Positions 26,951-36,542 of a stretch of 64,000 nucleotides of DNA are shown piece after piece. The translations under genes and the position numbers were made by a program. Source of the stretch: Vibrio sp. MEBiC08052 (GTDB taxonomy: Bacteria > Pseudomonadota > Gammaproteobacteria > Enterobacterales > Vibrionaceae). Within the stretch, counting starts at the first letter, position 1. Each line of letters begins with the position of its first letter. The stretch is taken from positions 3,958,075-4,022,074 of the forward strand of contig NZ_KQ947475.1 of the NCBI RefSeq assembly GCF_001506075.1. The letters run 5' to 3'. Under the pieces are notes generated by a model. It saw only the letters and a program-made list of their open reading frames with translations, had not been told where the DNA came from and made no database searches.

Positions 26951-27228
26951 TAGAAATATCATGCTCCTGACAACCCAATTAACCCTTCACCGATTACTAG
27001 CTTTAATTCGACGATATGATCACAGATTGATACTTCGTTTTAAAAATATATGGACGGAAATAACAAAAATTGAAGTGACAGCCCTCAAACGTTTAATTTG
27101 GTGATATTCTATATGCGACCTGATTTATATTTCTGGTCTATATTTGAGTGGTTTGTCGTAGCCTTCTCCACAACTGAAGAAGGCTCTTGGTGAACCGCGA
27201 TATCAGCGTTTAACGCAAAGGAGAAAAC
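26951..27228. other. Xylanase upstream region
   Basis: Non-coding leader and promoter region of the xylanase gene. AGCCTTCT (27160-27167) and AGAAGGCT (27178-27185) can pair as an eight-base-pair hairpin about 45 bases before the start codon. No known operator was recognised. Confidence 0.4.
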
Positions 27229-28731
27229 ATGAAGGAAAGAACACAACGACAATGGCTGGGTTTCAATACGAAGCAGTTCCGGACAGCACCAGTCTTGACG
27301 GCTCTGGCTGCCTTGACGATGCCATTTATGAGTGCGGTTGCCGATACTCAGGTAGATGTCAGTGCTGCGGCACCATCAGGTTTCGCAGCATATTATGCTT
27401 CGGAATCATTTGCTGGTTTGGCAAATAATGGTGGTGTTGAAAATGGGTTAACCAACTGGTCATCGATTGGTGGTTATATCACCCGTACAAATCAAGCAAG
27501 TCATAGTGGGGCGGCGAGTGTACTTATTTTAAACCGTAACGCAACTTGGAACGGCATTACGTTTAAGCCTGCACCATTAGTCAATGGTAAAAAATATAAC
27601 GTATCCGTCTGGGTAAGATTAGCCCCGGGATCTCAGAGCACAAACATTATTCTGACCGGTAAACGGACCGATGATGCAGATAGTTCGACAAGCAATGAAT
27701 ATGTACGGATTGCAAGCGCGCAAGCCACGGATTATCAGTGGACTGAGCTGAAAGGTTCATACACCCAGTCTGGCACACCGTTCCAGCATTTCATTATTGA
27801 ATCTGACAATAGCAAAGTCAGTTACTATGCAGATGATATGTCGGTTGAAGATGTTGGTGGCGGTGGTTCCGATAACCCTACCCCCGGAAACGGTAAAAAG
27901 TTCGTCGGGAATATCACAACATCTGGTCAGGTCCGCGGAGATTTCACCAGATACTGGAATCAGATCACACCAGAGAATGAAGGAAAATGGGGATCTGTCG
28001 AAAGAACGCGTGATGTTTACAACTGGAGTGGCATTGATGCCTCTTATAATTATGCGAAACAACATAATATTCCATTTAAACAACATACGTTTGTCTGGGG
28101 AAATCAGTATCCGACTTGGATCGATAGCTTAAGCCCATCTGAGCAGGCGGGTGAAATTGAAGAATGGATCCGTGATTTCTGCCATCGCTATCCTGATGTT
28201 GCGATGATTGATGTGGTGAACGAAGCAACACCGGGTCATGCTCCGGCCGAATACGCCAGAAGAGCATTTGGTAATGATTGGATCATCAAGTCATTCCAAC
28301 TGGCACGTAAATATTGTCCGAATGCAACATTGATTCTGAACGATTACAACGTGTTAAGCTGGAACACTGATCAATTCATTGCAATGGCAAAACCTGCGGT
28401 ACAAGCTGGCGTTGTCGATGCGATTGGTCTTCAGTCTCATGGATTGGAAGGCTTCTCGAATGCTGCATTGCAAGCGAATCTGAACAAAGTGATTGCACTG
28501 GGATTACCGATCTATATTTCGGAATATGATGTTGCCAAAACCAATGATCAGGCTCAGTTGGATGTCATGAAACGACAGTTCCCGCTCTTCTATAACTCTG
28601 ATGCGGTTGCAGGTATTACCCTGTGGGGTTATGTGGTCGGCAGAACGTGGGTCGATGGCTCCGGACTGATTTATGACGACGGATCACCACGTCCGGCAAT
28701 GCGCTGGCTGATGAACTATTTAGGCCGATAA
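27229..28731 (+). CDS. Secreted GH10 endo-1,4-beta-xylanase with N-terminal CBM
   Basis: Hydrolyses xylan backbone outside the cell. The 500-residue protein has a signal peptide (about 1-38, ending A-V-A before D). A CBM4/9/22-like beta-sandwich occupies about 60-207, ending Y-Y-A-D-D-M, and a Gly/Pro linker 209-222. A GH10 barrel (223-498) has acid/base Glu332 in V-V-N-E-A and nucleophile Glu432 in I-S-E-Y-D. Other family signatures are T-P-E-N-E-G-K-W at 247-254 and W-G near the C-terminus. The ribosome site is AAAGGAGAAAAC. It provides xylose oligomers that fit the xylAEBR genes 16 kb away. A terminator follows. Confidence 0.95.
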   Translation: MKERTQRQWLGFNTKQFRTAPVLTALAALTMPFMSAVADTQVDVSAAAPSGFAAYYASESFAGLANNGGVENGLTNWSSIGGYITRTNQASHSGAASVLILNRNATWNGITFKPAPLVNGKKYNVSVWVRLAPGSQSTNIILTGKRTDDADSSTSNEYVRIASAQATDYQWTELKGSYTQSGTPFQHFIIESDNSKVSYYADDMSVEDVGGGGSDNPTPGNGKKFVGNITTSGQVRGDFTRYWNQITPENEGKWGSVERTRDVYNWSGIDASYNYAKQHNIPFKQHTFVWGNQYPTWIDSLSPSEQAGEIEEWIRDFCHRYPDVAMIDVVNEATPGHAPAEYARRAFGNDWIIKSFQLARKYCPNATLILNDYNVLSWNTDQFIAMAKPAVQAGVVDAIGLQSHGLEGFSNAALQANLNKVIALGLPIYISEYDVAKTNDQAQLDVMKRQFPLFYNSDAVAGITLWGYVVGRTWVDGSGLIYDDGSPRPAMRWLMNYLGR

Positions 28732-28802
28732 TCTATGCAGTGATATGTTAGCTTACCATTTGGAACCGGTGGTTGAGCGATCGTATTAAACAACTGCATT
28801 TG

Positions 28803-28837
28803 ATCCCCTCAGGCATGATGTCTGAGGGGATTTTTAT
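28803..28837 (+). terminator. Terminator after xylanase gene
   Basis: ATCCCCTCAG (28803-28812) and CTGAGGGGAT (28822-28831) form a ten-base-pair stem followed by a T-run. Confidence 0.88.
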
Positions 28838-28913
28838 ATTTGGTGACGAGACTGGTTCGAGAAATGGTGAATGGTGACAGTGAAGTATCGTTATTTATGA
28901 ATGGATATAGAAT

Positions 28914-28947
28914 ATAAAAAAGCCAGTGGGATGTCGTTCCCACTGGC
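28914..28947 (-). terminator. Terminator of the fru operon
   Basis: GCCAGTGGGA (28922-28931) and TCCCACTGGC (28938-28947) form a perfect ten-base-pair stem. Read on the - strand it is followed by a T-run (A-run at 28916-28921 on the + strand), just beyond the end of fruA. Confidence 0.88.
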
Positions 28948-28995
28948 AAACCGTTTTCAATTTTTCAATGGAGCAAAATTATGCCCCGATAGGTC

Positions 28996-30735
28996 TTAGG
29001 AGACTACTTTTGCTTTGTCTAAGGCTAACTGAGGTTTAATCATCGCATAGCCAAGACCTGTGATTGCTGTACCAACCGCGATGGCAACCAGATACATCAG
29101 AACCGGTGAAATTGCGTTTGGAATCAACAATACGAACAGACCACCGTGAGGTGCCATCAGTTTTGCACCGAACAGCATAGACAATGCGCCGGTTACTGCA
29201 CCACCAGCCATACAGGCAGGGATGACGCGCATCGGGTCTTTAGCAGCAAATGGAATGGCACCTTCTGAGATAAAGCACAGACCCAGCACGAATGATGCTT
29301 TACCTGCTTCTTGTTCGCTTTTCTCAAATTTATTTTTGGCAATAAAGGTTGCAACACCCATACCCAACGCAGGCACCATACCGGCAGCCATGATTGCAGC
29401 CATTGGTAGATATTGTTGAGAAGCCAACAGACCAACACCGAAGGTATAGGCTGCTTTATTGACCGGACCACCCAAGTCAAAGCACATCATTGCACCCAGA
29501 ATTATACCCAGCAGAATCGCATTGCCTGAGCCCATATTCTCAAGGAATGAGGTCATCGCTGCCATGATATTCGCAACTGGTGTACCCACGATATAAATCA
29601 TGATCAAGCCAGTCGCCAGTGTTGCCAGGAATGGGATGATCAGAATCGGTTTCAACGCTTCCATCGACTGAGGCAGTTGCACTTTATCCGCAATCAGTTT
29701 GGCTGCATAACCGGCGATGAAACCAGCGACAATACCACCAAGGAAACCGGAACCGATAGAGCTGGCTAACATACCACCGACTAAGCCGGGGGCAAGTCCG
29801 GGACGGTCTGCAATCGAGAAGGCAATGTAACCCGCCAAAACAGGAATCATCAGTGCAAATGCTGAACCTCCACCGATTTTCATCAGTGCAGCAGCAAGCG
29901 TTCCTTCTTCTTTAAAGGCTTCAATCCCGAAGACGAATGATAATGCGATGATCAAACCACCGGCAACAACCACAGGCAGCATGTGTGATACACCGGTCAT
30001 CAAGTGTTTATAGACACCTTTCTTCTCTTCATTTGCTGCTTCATTTGAACCGGCAGAGCCCTGATAAACAGTTGCTTGAACGAATGCTTTTTCGATCTCT
30101 TCCTGTGTTTTTTTCAATGCCGGGCCAGTTTTAGTCCGGTAGAGCTTTTTACCGTTGAAGCGATCCAGTGGGACCTCAATATCAGCGGCAATGATGACGA
30201 GATCTGCTGCTGCAATTTCTTCGGCTGTCAGTTGGTTTTTCGCACCGACAGAACCACGTGTTTCCACTTTAATCTGGTGTCCCATGGTTTTGGCGGTATT
30301 TTCCAGAGCTTCAGCAGCCATGAATGTATGCGCAACACCTGTCGGACAGGCTGTAATCGCAACGATTTTCTTGGCAGTGTTTGCTGATGCGGCTGGCGCT
30401 GCGGTGGCAACCGTTTGCGCTTTGTCAAGGACTTGCGCTTGTTCAGCGGCCGTTTTCAGATAAGCAACCGGATCCGCTGTACATGCGGCAATATCGCTTT
30501 GGTAAACTTTTTTGCCAACCAAACGGGTGGTATCAACAGGTGTATTGGCAGCAATGACAACCAGCTCCGCTTCCGCAATATCAGCATCAGTGAGCGTATA
30601 GCCATCGACAACGGAAGAGTGACATTCAACCGTTGCTGACCAATCCAGAGACTTTGCTGCTTGCTCTAACAAACCGGCAGCGAGAATACTATTTGCGACG
30701 CCGCTCGGGCACGCGGTAATAATGGCAATTTTCAT
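28996..30735 (-). CDS. fruA: PTS fructose EIIB'BC (FruA)
   Basis: The 579-residue fructose permease takes up fructose as fructose 1-phosphate. Two IIB-type domains come first: residues 1-100 with C9 in I-T-A-C-P-S-G and residues about 122-220 with C130 in I-T-A-C-P-T-G-V-A-H. The second is the usual phosphorylated one. The IIC membrane domain (about 240-570) has about eight to nine segments. This B'-B-C order is that of enteric FruA. It is last in the fruB-fruK-fruA operon, 22 bp after fruK, and is followed by a terminator. Confidence 0.96.
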   Translation of the reverse strand: MKIAIITACPSGVANSILAAGLLEQAAKSLDWSATVECHSSVVDGYTLTDADIAEAELVVIAANTPVDTTRLVGKKVYQSDIAACTADPVAYLKTAAEQAQVLDKAQTVATAAPAASANTAKKIVAITACPTGVAHTFMAAEALENTAKTMGHQIKVETRGSVGAKNQLTAEEIAAADLVIIAADIEVPLDRFNGKKLYRTKTGPALKKTQEEIEKAFVQATVYQGSAGSNEAANEEKKGVYKHLMTGVSHMLPVVVAGGLIIALSFVFGIEAFKEEGTLAAALMKIGGGSAFALMIPVLAGYIAFSIADRPGLAPGLVGGMLASSIGSGFLGGIVAGFIAGYAAKLIADKVQLPQSMEALKPILIIPFLATLATGLIMIYIVGTPVANIMAAMTSFLENMGSGNAILLGIILGAMMCFDLGGPVNKAAYTFGVGLLASQQYLPMAAIMAAGMVPALGMGVATFIAKNKFEKSEQEAGKASFVLGLCFISEGAIPFAAKDPMRVIPACMAGGAVTGALSMLFGAKLMAPHGGLFVLLIPNAISPVLMYLVAIAVGTAITGLGYAMIKPQLALDKAKVVS

Positions 30736-30757
30736 AGTTACGACCTTATTGTTGTCC

Positions 30758-31711
30758 TTAATTACTAGCCTCAGGGCTATACGGTTGTAATTGGATCTGC
30801 TGTTGTAGGGTGTTTAACTCTTGGATATCGGCGACACCGACACCCACCTGACTCACTGCTAGTGCAGATAATGCCGTGGCAAAGGTAAGTAGTTCCTCCT
30901 TCTTCATGGACTGCATGTGTCCCCAGCACAACCCGGCAACCAGCGTATCACCGGCGCCGACGGTACTGACAACATTCATCCGAGGTGGTTTTGCATGTAG
31001 CCATTGATCGTTGTTCAGCCACATCACCCCGTTTGCACCCATTGAGACGACGATATTCTCAATCTCTTTTGCGGCGAGTTCACTCGCTGCTTGCTGGCAT
31101 TCAGCCGCAGACTCAAGCGGTCTGCCGACGAAATGAGACAATTCCTCATCATTCGGTTTGATTAACCACGGATGAGCATTCAAACCGGCTGCAAGCGCAT
31201 CGCGGCTGCTATCAAACAACACTTTCTTACCCAGTTGGTGCAGTTTCTCGATCCAAGATGCACACAGCTGAGGTGAAACGCCTTTCGGCAAACTGCCTGC
31301 CAGTACAAAGTATTCGTGACTTTCAGCCAGACGGAACAAGGTTTTTTCAAATTCGTCAATAGCTTGTGATGACACTTCGACACCGGGGAAATTGATATCG
31401 CTGACTTCTCCGGAAGACTCGACCAGCTTCACGTTGATTCGGGTTGCGCCATCAACACGGATAAATTCATCCGTTGCGCCCATTGCTTCAAATAGCTGAC
31501 AAAAGATGTCCTGATTATCTTTACCCAGAAAACCGGTCACCGTCACTTCGGCACCCAGATCACTGAGTACCTGGGCGACGTTGACGCCTTTCCCTGCAGC
31601 ATGCAGTGACCCTTGCTTGACCAGACTGACTGACCCCACTTGTAATGTGTCAAGACTGCCGGTCAGATCCAGTGCGGGGTTGAGTGTAATGGTGACTACT
31701 CGATTCGTCAT
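30758..31711 (-). CDS. fruK: 1-phosphofructokinase (FruK)
   Basis: Phosphorylates fructose 1-phosphate to fructose 1,6-bisphosphate. The 317-residue PfkB-family kinase has N-P-A-L-D-L-T-G at the start, G-K-G-V-N-V-A-Q near 41-48 and the catalytic signature V-S-T-V-G-A-G-D-T-L-V-A-G near the C-terminus. It is second of three genes, 9 bp after fruB. Control is expected through the Cra boxes upstream of fruB. Confidence 0.96.
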   Translation of the reverse strand: MTNRVVTITLNPALDLTGSLDTLQVGSVSLVKQGSLHAAGKGVNVAQVLSDLGAEVTVTGFLGKDNQDIFCQLFEAMGATDEFIRVDGATRINVKLVESSGEVSDINFPGVEVSSQAIDEFEKTLFRLAESHEYFVLAGSLPKGVSPQLCASWIEKLHQLGKKVLFDSSRDALAAGLNAHPWLIKPNDEELSHFVGRPLESAAECQQAASELAAKEIENIVVSMGANGVMWLNNDQWLHAKPPRMNVVSTVGAGDTLVAGLCWGHMQSMKKEELLTFATALSALAVSQVGVGVADIQELNTLQQQIQLQPYSPEASN

Positions 31712-31720
31712 AATGATCCC

Positions 31721-32857
31721 TTACTGTTCGCCTAAACCTGCATTAATCGCGACACCCAGTGCTTCAAGCGCTTGGCTTGCATCAGGGCCGTTGGCGGTAA
31801 ATTCAAGTCGGTGTCCGCATTTCACACCCAGTGCGATCACTTTCATCAGGCTCTTGGCATTGACGGCTTTACCATCGCCATCGAGATTGGCGACCTTGAT
31901 GTCAGATTCAAATTTCTTCGCTTCCGCTACCAGCATTGCTCCCGGACGAGCGTGTAGACCATGGGCATTTTTCACTTGGAAAACGGCAGTGTTGGCGTCG
32001 TTATTTGCGTCTGTCGGTACGGATTCAGCCAACCCAAACGCTGCCAGAACGGCTTGTTTGTCACTGGTAAATAAGGACTGTTGGTTTTTCTGGAAGACAA
32101 TGTCAGTGATTTTTTGCATCAGTGGCTGATGTGCACCATTGCAAGCTGCAACCACGAGCAGTCCTTTAACCGACTGTCCTTGTACGTCAAAAGCATCGCT
32201 GGCAGTAATGAATGCCAGACCGGTGCGGGTAACACCACGATTGCTACTGGTGAGCCACAGTCCGCCACCGAGTGGCGTTGCTTCTTTGGCGATCACATCT
32301 GCAACAAAATCGCTGCTGACACAGCCTTTGTTTTTCAGCAGTCCGCTTGCGACAGCAGACAGCGGTGTCATATCAGTTGCCGGGAATTGCAGTTGGATTA
32401 GTGTCTCATCAAAGTCGGCTTCAAACTGAACGTCGCCATTGAGCAGGGCAATGATTTCTTGTGCTTTACTCGCTTGTTGCAATTTTTGTTCAACACCATC
32501 GGCTGACAGCACTTTGGTCAGTTGTTTCAGAATACCGAGATGCTCATCAGATTTAGCAGCGATACCGATTGCGACATAAACCATATTGCCATCACCCCAG
32601 TCAACACCCTGAGGAAAATGATGAACCGCAACACCGGTTTGTTTAACTAAAGAACGGGTGTCGGTTGTGCCGTGTGGAATTGCAATCCCATTGCCGAGGA
32701 ATGTTGAATTTTGTGCTTCCCGATTGAGCATTCCATCCACGTAACCAGTATCGACGAGTCCTTTCTCGCTCAGATGAGTGGCAATCGCTCGAATAGCATC
32801 TTGTTTATTCGATTGAGACTGTTCCAGATGGATATCATGAGGAGTGAGTTGCAGCAT
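31721..32857 (-). CDS. fruB: PTS diphosphoryl transfer protein FruB (EIIA-FPr)
   Basis: A 378-residue phosphocarrier, close to E. coli FruB (376). The N-terminal EIIA domain (about 1-145) has the phospho-His in I-P-H-G-T. A central M domain follows, and the C-terminal HPr-like FPr domain (about 285-378) has the phospho-His in G-L-H-A-R-P-G. ATG 32857 (start M-L-Q-L-T) has GGGGCC upstream and gives the family's normal N-terminus; the frame remains open to 32959 but those residues are not conserved-looking. It is the first gene of the fruBKA operon. Confidence 0.94.
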   Translation of the reverse strand: MLQLTPHDIHLEQSQSNKQDAIRAIATHLSEKGLVDTGYVDGMLNREAQNSTFLGNGIAIPHGTTDTRSLVKQTGVAVHHFPQGVDWGDGNMVYVAIGIAAKSDEHLGILKQLTKVLSADGVEQKLQQASKAQEIIALLNGDVQFEADFDETLIQLQFPATDMTPLSAVASGLLKNKGCVSSDFVADVIAKEATPLGGGLWLTSSNRGVTRTGLAFITASDAFDVQGQSVKGLLVVAACNGAHQPLMQKITDIVFQKNQQSLFTSDKQAVLAAFGLAESVPTDANNDANTAVFQVKNAHGLHARPGAMLVAEAKKFESDIKVANLDGDGKAVNAKSLMKVIALGVKCGHRLEFTANGPDASQALEALGVAINAGLGEQ

Positions 32858-33212
32858 GTTTGGCCCCTTTAATTGCCTTATTTGGCGCTTTAGTGCGGAC
32901 ACATCCGATAGCTCTCTAATGGAGTTTCTGGCCGGGAGATTATCCCTAGGTGTCTGCACAATCGTTTTATCATTAAAATAGCTGAATCGTTTCAGTGTCT
33001 ATTTAAAAAAAGTCAGCAAAAATCACTTCATATTGCTCATAATACCGAAGCTATCTAATAAATAGTCTAAAAAACTAGATTTCGCTATCATTTTTGAATT
33101 TTGCTGAATCCTTTCAGCTTTTATAGTGAATCGATTCAGCATATAGTTCAATCCTATTGAGGATCTTAATTTTTATTTCTATGATCCGACGCACACTAAA
33201 AAGAGTAGCGAT
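32858..33212. promoter_or_regulatory. fruB / cra control region with three Cra boxes
   Basis: Three matches to the Cra (FruR) operator TGAATCGWTTCA: TGAATCGTTTCA at 32983-32994, TGAATCCTTTCA at 33105-33116 (one mismatch) and a perfect palindrome TGAATCGATTCA at 33127-33138. Cra released by fructose 1-phosphate would derepress fruBKA and probably affects its own gene. The pair at 33105-33138 is spaced 22 bp centre to centre. Confidence 0.92.
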
Positions 33213-34208
33213 ATGACACTAGATGAAATTGCCAAATTAGCTGGAGTGTCTAAAACCACTGCGAGTTATGTGATCAATGGAAAAGCACAAAAGTATCGCA
33301 TCAGTGAAAAGACTCAGCTGAAAGTTATGGATGTGGTGAATGCGCATAACTATCGTCCTGATCACACGGCTTCTGCTTTACGGGCTGGGAACAGTCGGTC
33401 ATTCGGATTGATTATCCCGGATTTGGAGAACACCAGTTATGCGCGTTTATCTAAATTACTGGAACAAAATTCCAGACAGGCGGGATATCAAATTCTCATT
33501 GCTTGCTCGGATGACTGTCCCGAAACTGAAATGTCCGTCGCAAACACACTGATAGCTCGCCGGATCGATGCTTTGTTTGTCGCCAGCTCGATTCCAAATG
33601 CCAGTGAATTTTATTATGGGCTCCAACAGGCCGGCACCCCTGTGATTGCGATTGACCGCCCACTCGATGATGAATTCTTCGCGTGTGTGGTCAGTGAAGA
33701 TTATAGTGCTGCCCTGGAGTTGACCGAATCGGTGCTGGATGATCAGCTTCAGTCGATTGGTCTGATTGGTGCATTACCGGAGCTGAGCATTTCTACCGAT
33801 CGTCAATTGGGATTTGAAGCTGCGGTGAAAGCCAAAGGAATTCAGATTTTAGAAGGGTATGGTGAGCACTTTAACCGCGAAGAAGGGAAAAAAGTTTTTT
33901 CTGAGTGGGTGAATAAAGGCACCGTGCCGGAAGCTATCGTATCGACCTCATATACATTGTTGGAAGGAATTCTGGATGTCCTGCTGGAACATCCGCAACT
34001 GATGGACAACATCCGCTTGGCAACCTTCGGGGATAACCGCCTGCTTGATTTTTTACCGCTGAAAATTAATTCACTCCCGCAGCAGTTTGAACTGATCGCA
34101 GACAGCGCACTGGCAGTTGCTTTAAATGCAACCGCGAAACGCCATCAGCCCGGCATTGAATTAGTACCGCGAAAGTTACGGGTGCGTCGCAATCCGAGCC
34201 TGTCATGA
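33213..34208 (+). CDS. fruR: Cra/FruR, LacI-family fructose repressor
   Basis: A 331-residue LacI-family regulator, the size of E. coli Cra (334). It starts M-T-L-D-E-I-A-K-L-A-G-V-S-K-T-T-A-S-Y-V-I with the helix-turn-helix and the hinge R-P-D-H-T-A-S-A-L-R. The effector domain follows. Cra senses fructose 1-phosphate and controls carbon flow. Divergence from fruBKA and the three Cra boxes between them support the call strongly. Confidence 0.95.
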   Translation: MTLDEIAKLAGVSKTTASYVINGKAQKYRISEKTQLKVMDVVNAHNYRPDHTASALRAGNSRSFGLIIPDLENTSYARLSKLLEQNSRQAGYQILIACSDDCPETEMSVANTLIARRIDALFVASSIPNASEFYYGLQQAGTPVIAIDRPLDDEFFACVVSEDYSAALELTESVLDDQLQSIGLIGALPELSISTDRQLGFEAAVKAKGIQILEGYGEHFNREEGKKVFSEWVNKGTVPEAIVSTSYTLLEGILDVLLEHPQLMDNIRLATFGDNRLLDFLPLKINSLPQQFELIADSALAVALNATAKRHQPGIELVPRKLRVRRNPSLS

Positions 34209-34410
34209 TGAGATGAGTCGGTTTGGATGAATATCATAGAGGTTGATCATCGAGACTGTTATTTATGACGGGTGTCCCTTTGGGGATAGCTTTATTTATC
34301 GACCAAATCGCGCGTGATGCGTGCAGAGTCATGGTCGCATTTTTTTATCATGGTATTGACCGAACTATTGCTATGATGGATAACCGAACTGGTTGAATGA
34401 GGCGTTGCTC

Positions 34411-35328
34411 ATGTTTGAAACTCCTGCTGAGCCGTTGATTGATATCCTGTCAGAACCACAGGATTCAAGCGGCCTCTGTCATTTTGGTTCTGGTCAGTCT
34501 TGCGGAACATTTGGCGAATTACTGCAAGGTGCTTTGCCGAATGGGCAAGGCTTTCTTGTGACGTTTCCGATTCGTCGATACGTGAAAGCAAAGTTTTATC
34601 ACGGAGAAGATGAGACGGGATTGCAAGTTTGTCCGCCCCATAAGACCAAGGCGCTGGCGTTGGCATATGCGCTGCTGAGCCGATATCAATTGCCATTAAG
34701 CGGCTTACTTGAGATTGATTCGGATATTCCTGAGAGTAAAGGTTTAGCAAGCTCGTCGGCAGACCTCGTTGCAGTGGCCCGAGCGATTACAGACCATCAT
34801 CACATCCGTATCAGCAATGACGACCTCGCTCATATGATGTGTCAGATTGAGCCAACCGATGCTGTGATGTATGGTCACTGTGTCGCGTTCCATCAAAATA
34901 CCGGACATTTAATTGCCGATCTTGGCCCATTACCGAAGATGTTGATTGTTGCTTATGATGAAGGGGGTTGTGTCGATACCGTGGCGCATAAAAAAACGCT
35001 TCCCCGGATTGGCCTCACGGAGATGAAGCAATACGAGTGTTTATTGGAACGTCTCCAACATGCTATCAGACAGCGTAACTGCCATGAGATCGGCCGTGTT
35101 ACCACGATGAGTTCAATGTTAAATCAACGTTTCAGACCCAATCCATATCTGAGTTTATTCATTGACCTCTGCGAGCAGTATGGCGGGCTTGGCGTTGCTG
35201 TTGCACACAGTGGTACATATATTGGTATTCTGCTTGATGTCGGCGATATAAAGCTTGCTGAAAAGCAAGCTGCAATTGAGAGTGCATTGAAGGCCAGTAA
35301 TTTAGCGCCTGAAACGTTTGAGAACTAG
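34411..35328 (+). CDS. PduX-like GHMP kinase (possible L-threonine kinase)
   Basis: A 305-residue GHMP-fold kinase. The ATP-binding motif is P-E-S-K-G-L-A-S-S-S-A-D at 107-118, and a start region F-G-S-G-Q-S-C-G-T-F-G-E-L-L-Q-G (25-40) matches PduX-type enzymes. PduX makes L-threonine O-phosphate for the cobalamin nucleotide loop. No cobalamin or propanediol genes are nearby, so the substrate is uncertain; a related hydroxy amino acid is possible. A TTG start at 34393 would add six residues; ATG 34411 follows GAGGCG. It lies 1.2 kb before an amino-acid-modifying operon on the same strand, with an opposite-strand gene between. Confidence 0.75.
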   Translation: MFETPAEPLIDILSEPQDSSGLCHFGSGQSCGTFGELLQGALPNGQGFLVTFPIRRYVKAKFYHGEDETGLQVCPPHKTKALALAYALLSRYQLPLSGLLEIDSDIPESKGLASSSADLVAVARAITDHHHIRISNDDLAHMMCQIEPTDAVMYGHCVAFHQNTGHLIADLGPLPKMLIVAYDEGGCVDTVAHKKTLPRIGLTEMKQYECLLERLQHAIRQRNCHEIGRVTTMSSMLNQRFRPNPYLSLFIDLCEQYGGLGVAVAHSGTYIGILLDVGDIKLAEKQAAIESALKASNLAPETFEN

Positions 35329-35543
35329 GTGACCACAACATTATTCACTCTACCTCATTATGAAATGCCACGACTCACTAACGAGGTGTCCACAACTGGT
35401 TGTGCGAATTTCAAAGTAGGAGATACGTTGAGATACACTAACTTATTGTATTCATGTACAAATATAGATGCTGAAATATGATACGAGCTTTTATTTTTTG
35501 ATAGATTAAGGGTAGTCATGTTTCTATTTCACTATTATTAATC

Positions 35544-35987
35544 CTATTTGAAGAGACTAAATGCCTTCGTCAAATCCTTCAACTCTGAAGTATTACCAAA
35601 CATACATACACCAAAATATTCCAAATCATTTTCTGCTGTTTCTGAAGTCGCTTTTAGCTGTTCTTCAGACGTACCGATGATCATTGTATCAATAAAGTCA
35701 GTGAACGGAATTTGACGCTGTATAAGTTCATTCCGGACTTTTCGTATTTTATTCGAATTATCCGCTTTTAAAACAATAAATGGATAATGCGAAATCGAAG
35801 GATGAATTCCTCCGTCCATGTCTTCGTATTCTAAGAAACACAGACTATCAATATCTTTTACCTGAGCAATGAGTCCAGAAGTCATGTGTCCAAGAGCATT
35901 CAATAGTCTCCCTATATCAACTTTTTTATTCAATACCGCGACAAATCTTTTAGCGTTTTCATCTGGAAATTCAGAAATATCAAGCAT
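35544..35987 (-). CDS. DUF2000-family protein
   Basis: A 147-residue protein resembling DUF2000. Supporting features are V-A-V-L-N-K-K-V-D-I-G-R-L-L-N-A-L-G-H (17-35) and H-P-S-I-S-H-Y-P-F-I-V-L (about 62-73). The family has a fold related to peptidyl-tRNA hydrolase 2 and no proven role. AAGGA precedes the ATG. It is AT-rich like the biosynthetic operon that starts about 550 bp away on the opposite strand, so it may belong to the same acquired segment. Confidence 0.7.
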   Translation of the reverse strand: MLDISEFPDENAKRFVAVLNKKVDIGRLLNALGHMTSGLIAQVKDIDSLCFLEYEDMDGGIHPSISHYPFIVLKADNSNKIRKVRNELIQRQIPFTDFIDTMIIGTSEEQLKATSETAENDLEYFGVCMFGNTSELKDLTKAFSLFK

Positions 35988-36542
35988 ATAAATCCTTAGT
36001 TATATAGGGGGGTATATGATGATTTTCGATATAGAATCATACGAATTATCATCTTACTTTAAAATCACTACCTAAATTTACAATTGTTTAATGACTCATT
36101 CAAGTACTTAACACTCTTGCAATTTTATCCCTTCTCATCTGGTGTGCTATTGGTTGATTAGATATGAGTTGCATTTTCATTTTCAATAGAAAATTCTGTC
36201 ATGACTATCTCTCAGTTTAATGTGCTAATTTAAAGATGTTCATTGGTATATTAACCTAATAGGTTTGTGGGGGAAATGAGCGAAGAATGTTACAAAAATG
36301 TCACTTTTTTCGGATTGCAATCAGTACATATCAACCTTCATGAGGAAGTTCCTACTATGTGTGAATCTATTAAAATGGTAACGACCATATATATTTCCAT
36401 AACAGTGGAGCCATATTGCTAGATTATATATGAGATCCCGTCAGTTTCTATTACTACGGATAACGCGTTATCTACAATCTTATATATTTATCAGCGTAAT
36501 TTATATAGAAAATTATAACCCTGCATGATAGGTGATTATACG
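35988..36542. promoter_or_regulatory. AT-rich region upstream of biosynthetic operon
   Basis: About 555 bp, clearly richer in A+T than the fru and cra region. It must contain divergent promoters for the DUF2000 gene and the five-gene operon. No recognisable operator, repeat or small gene was found. Confidence 0.4.
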
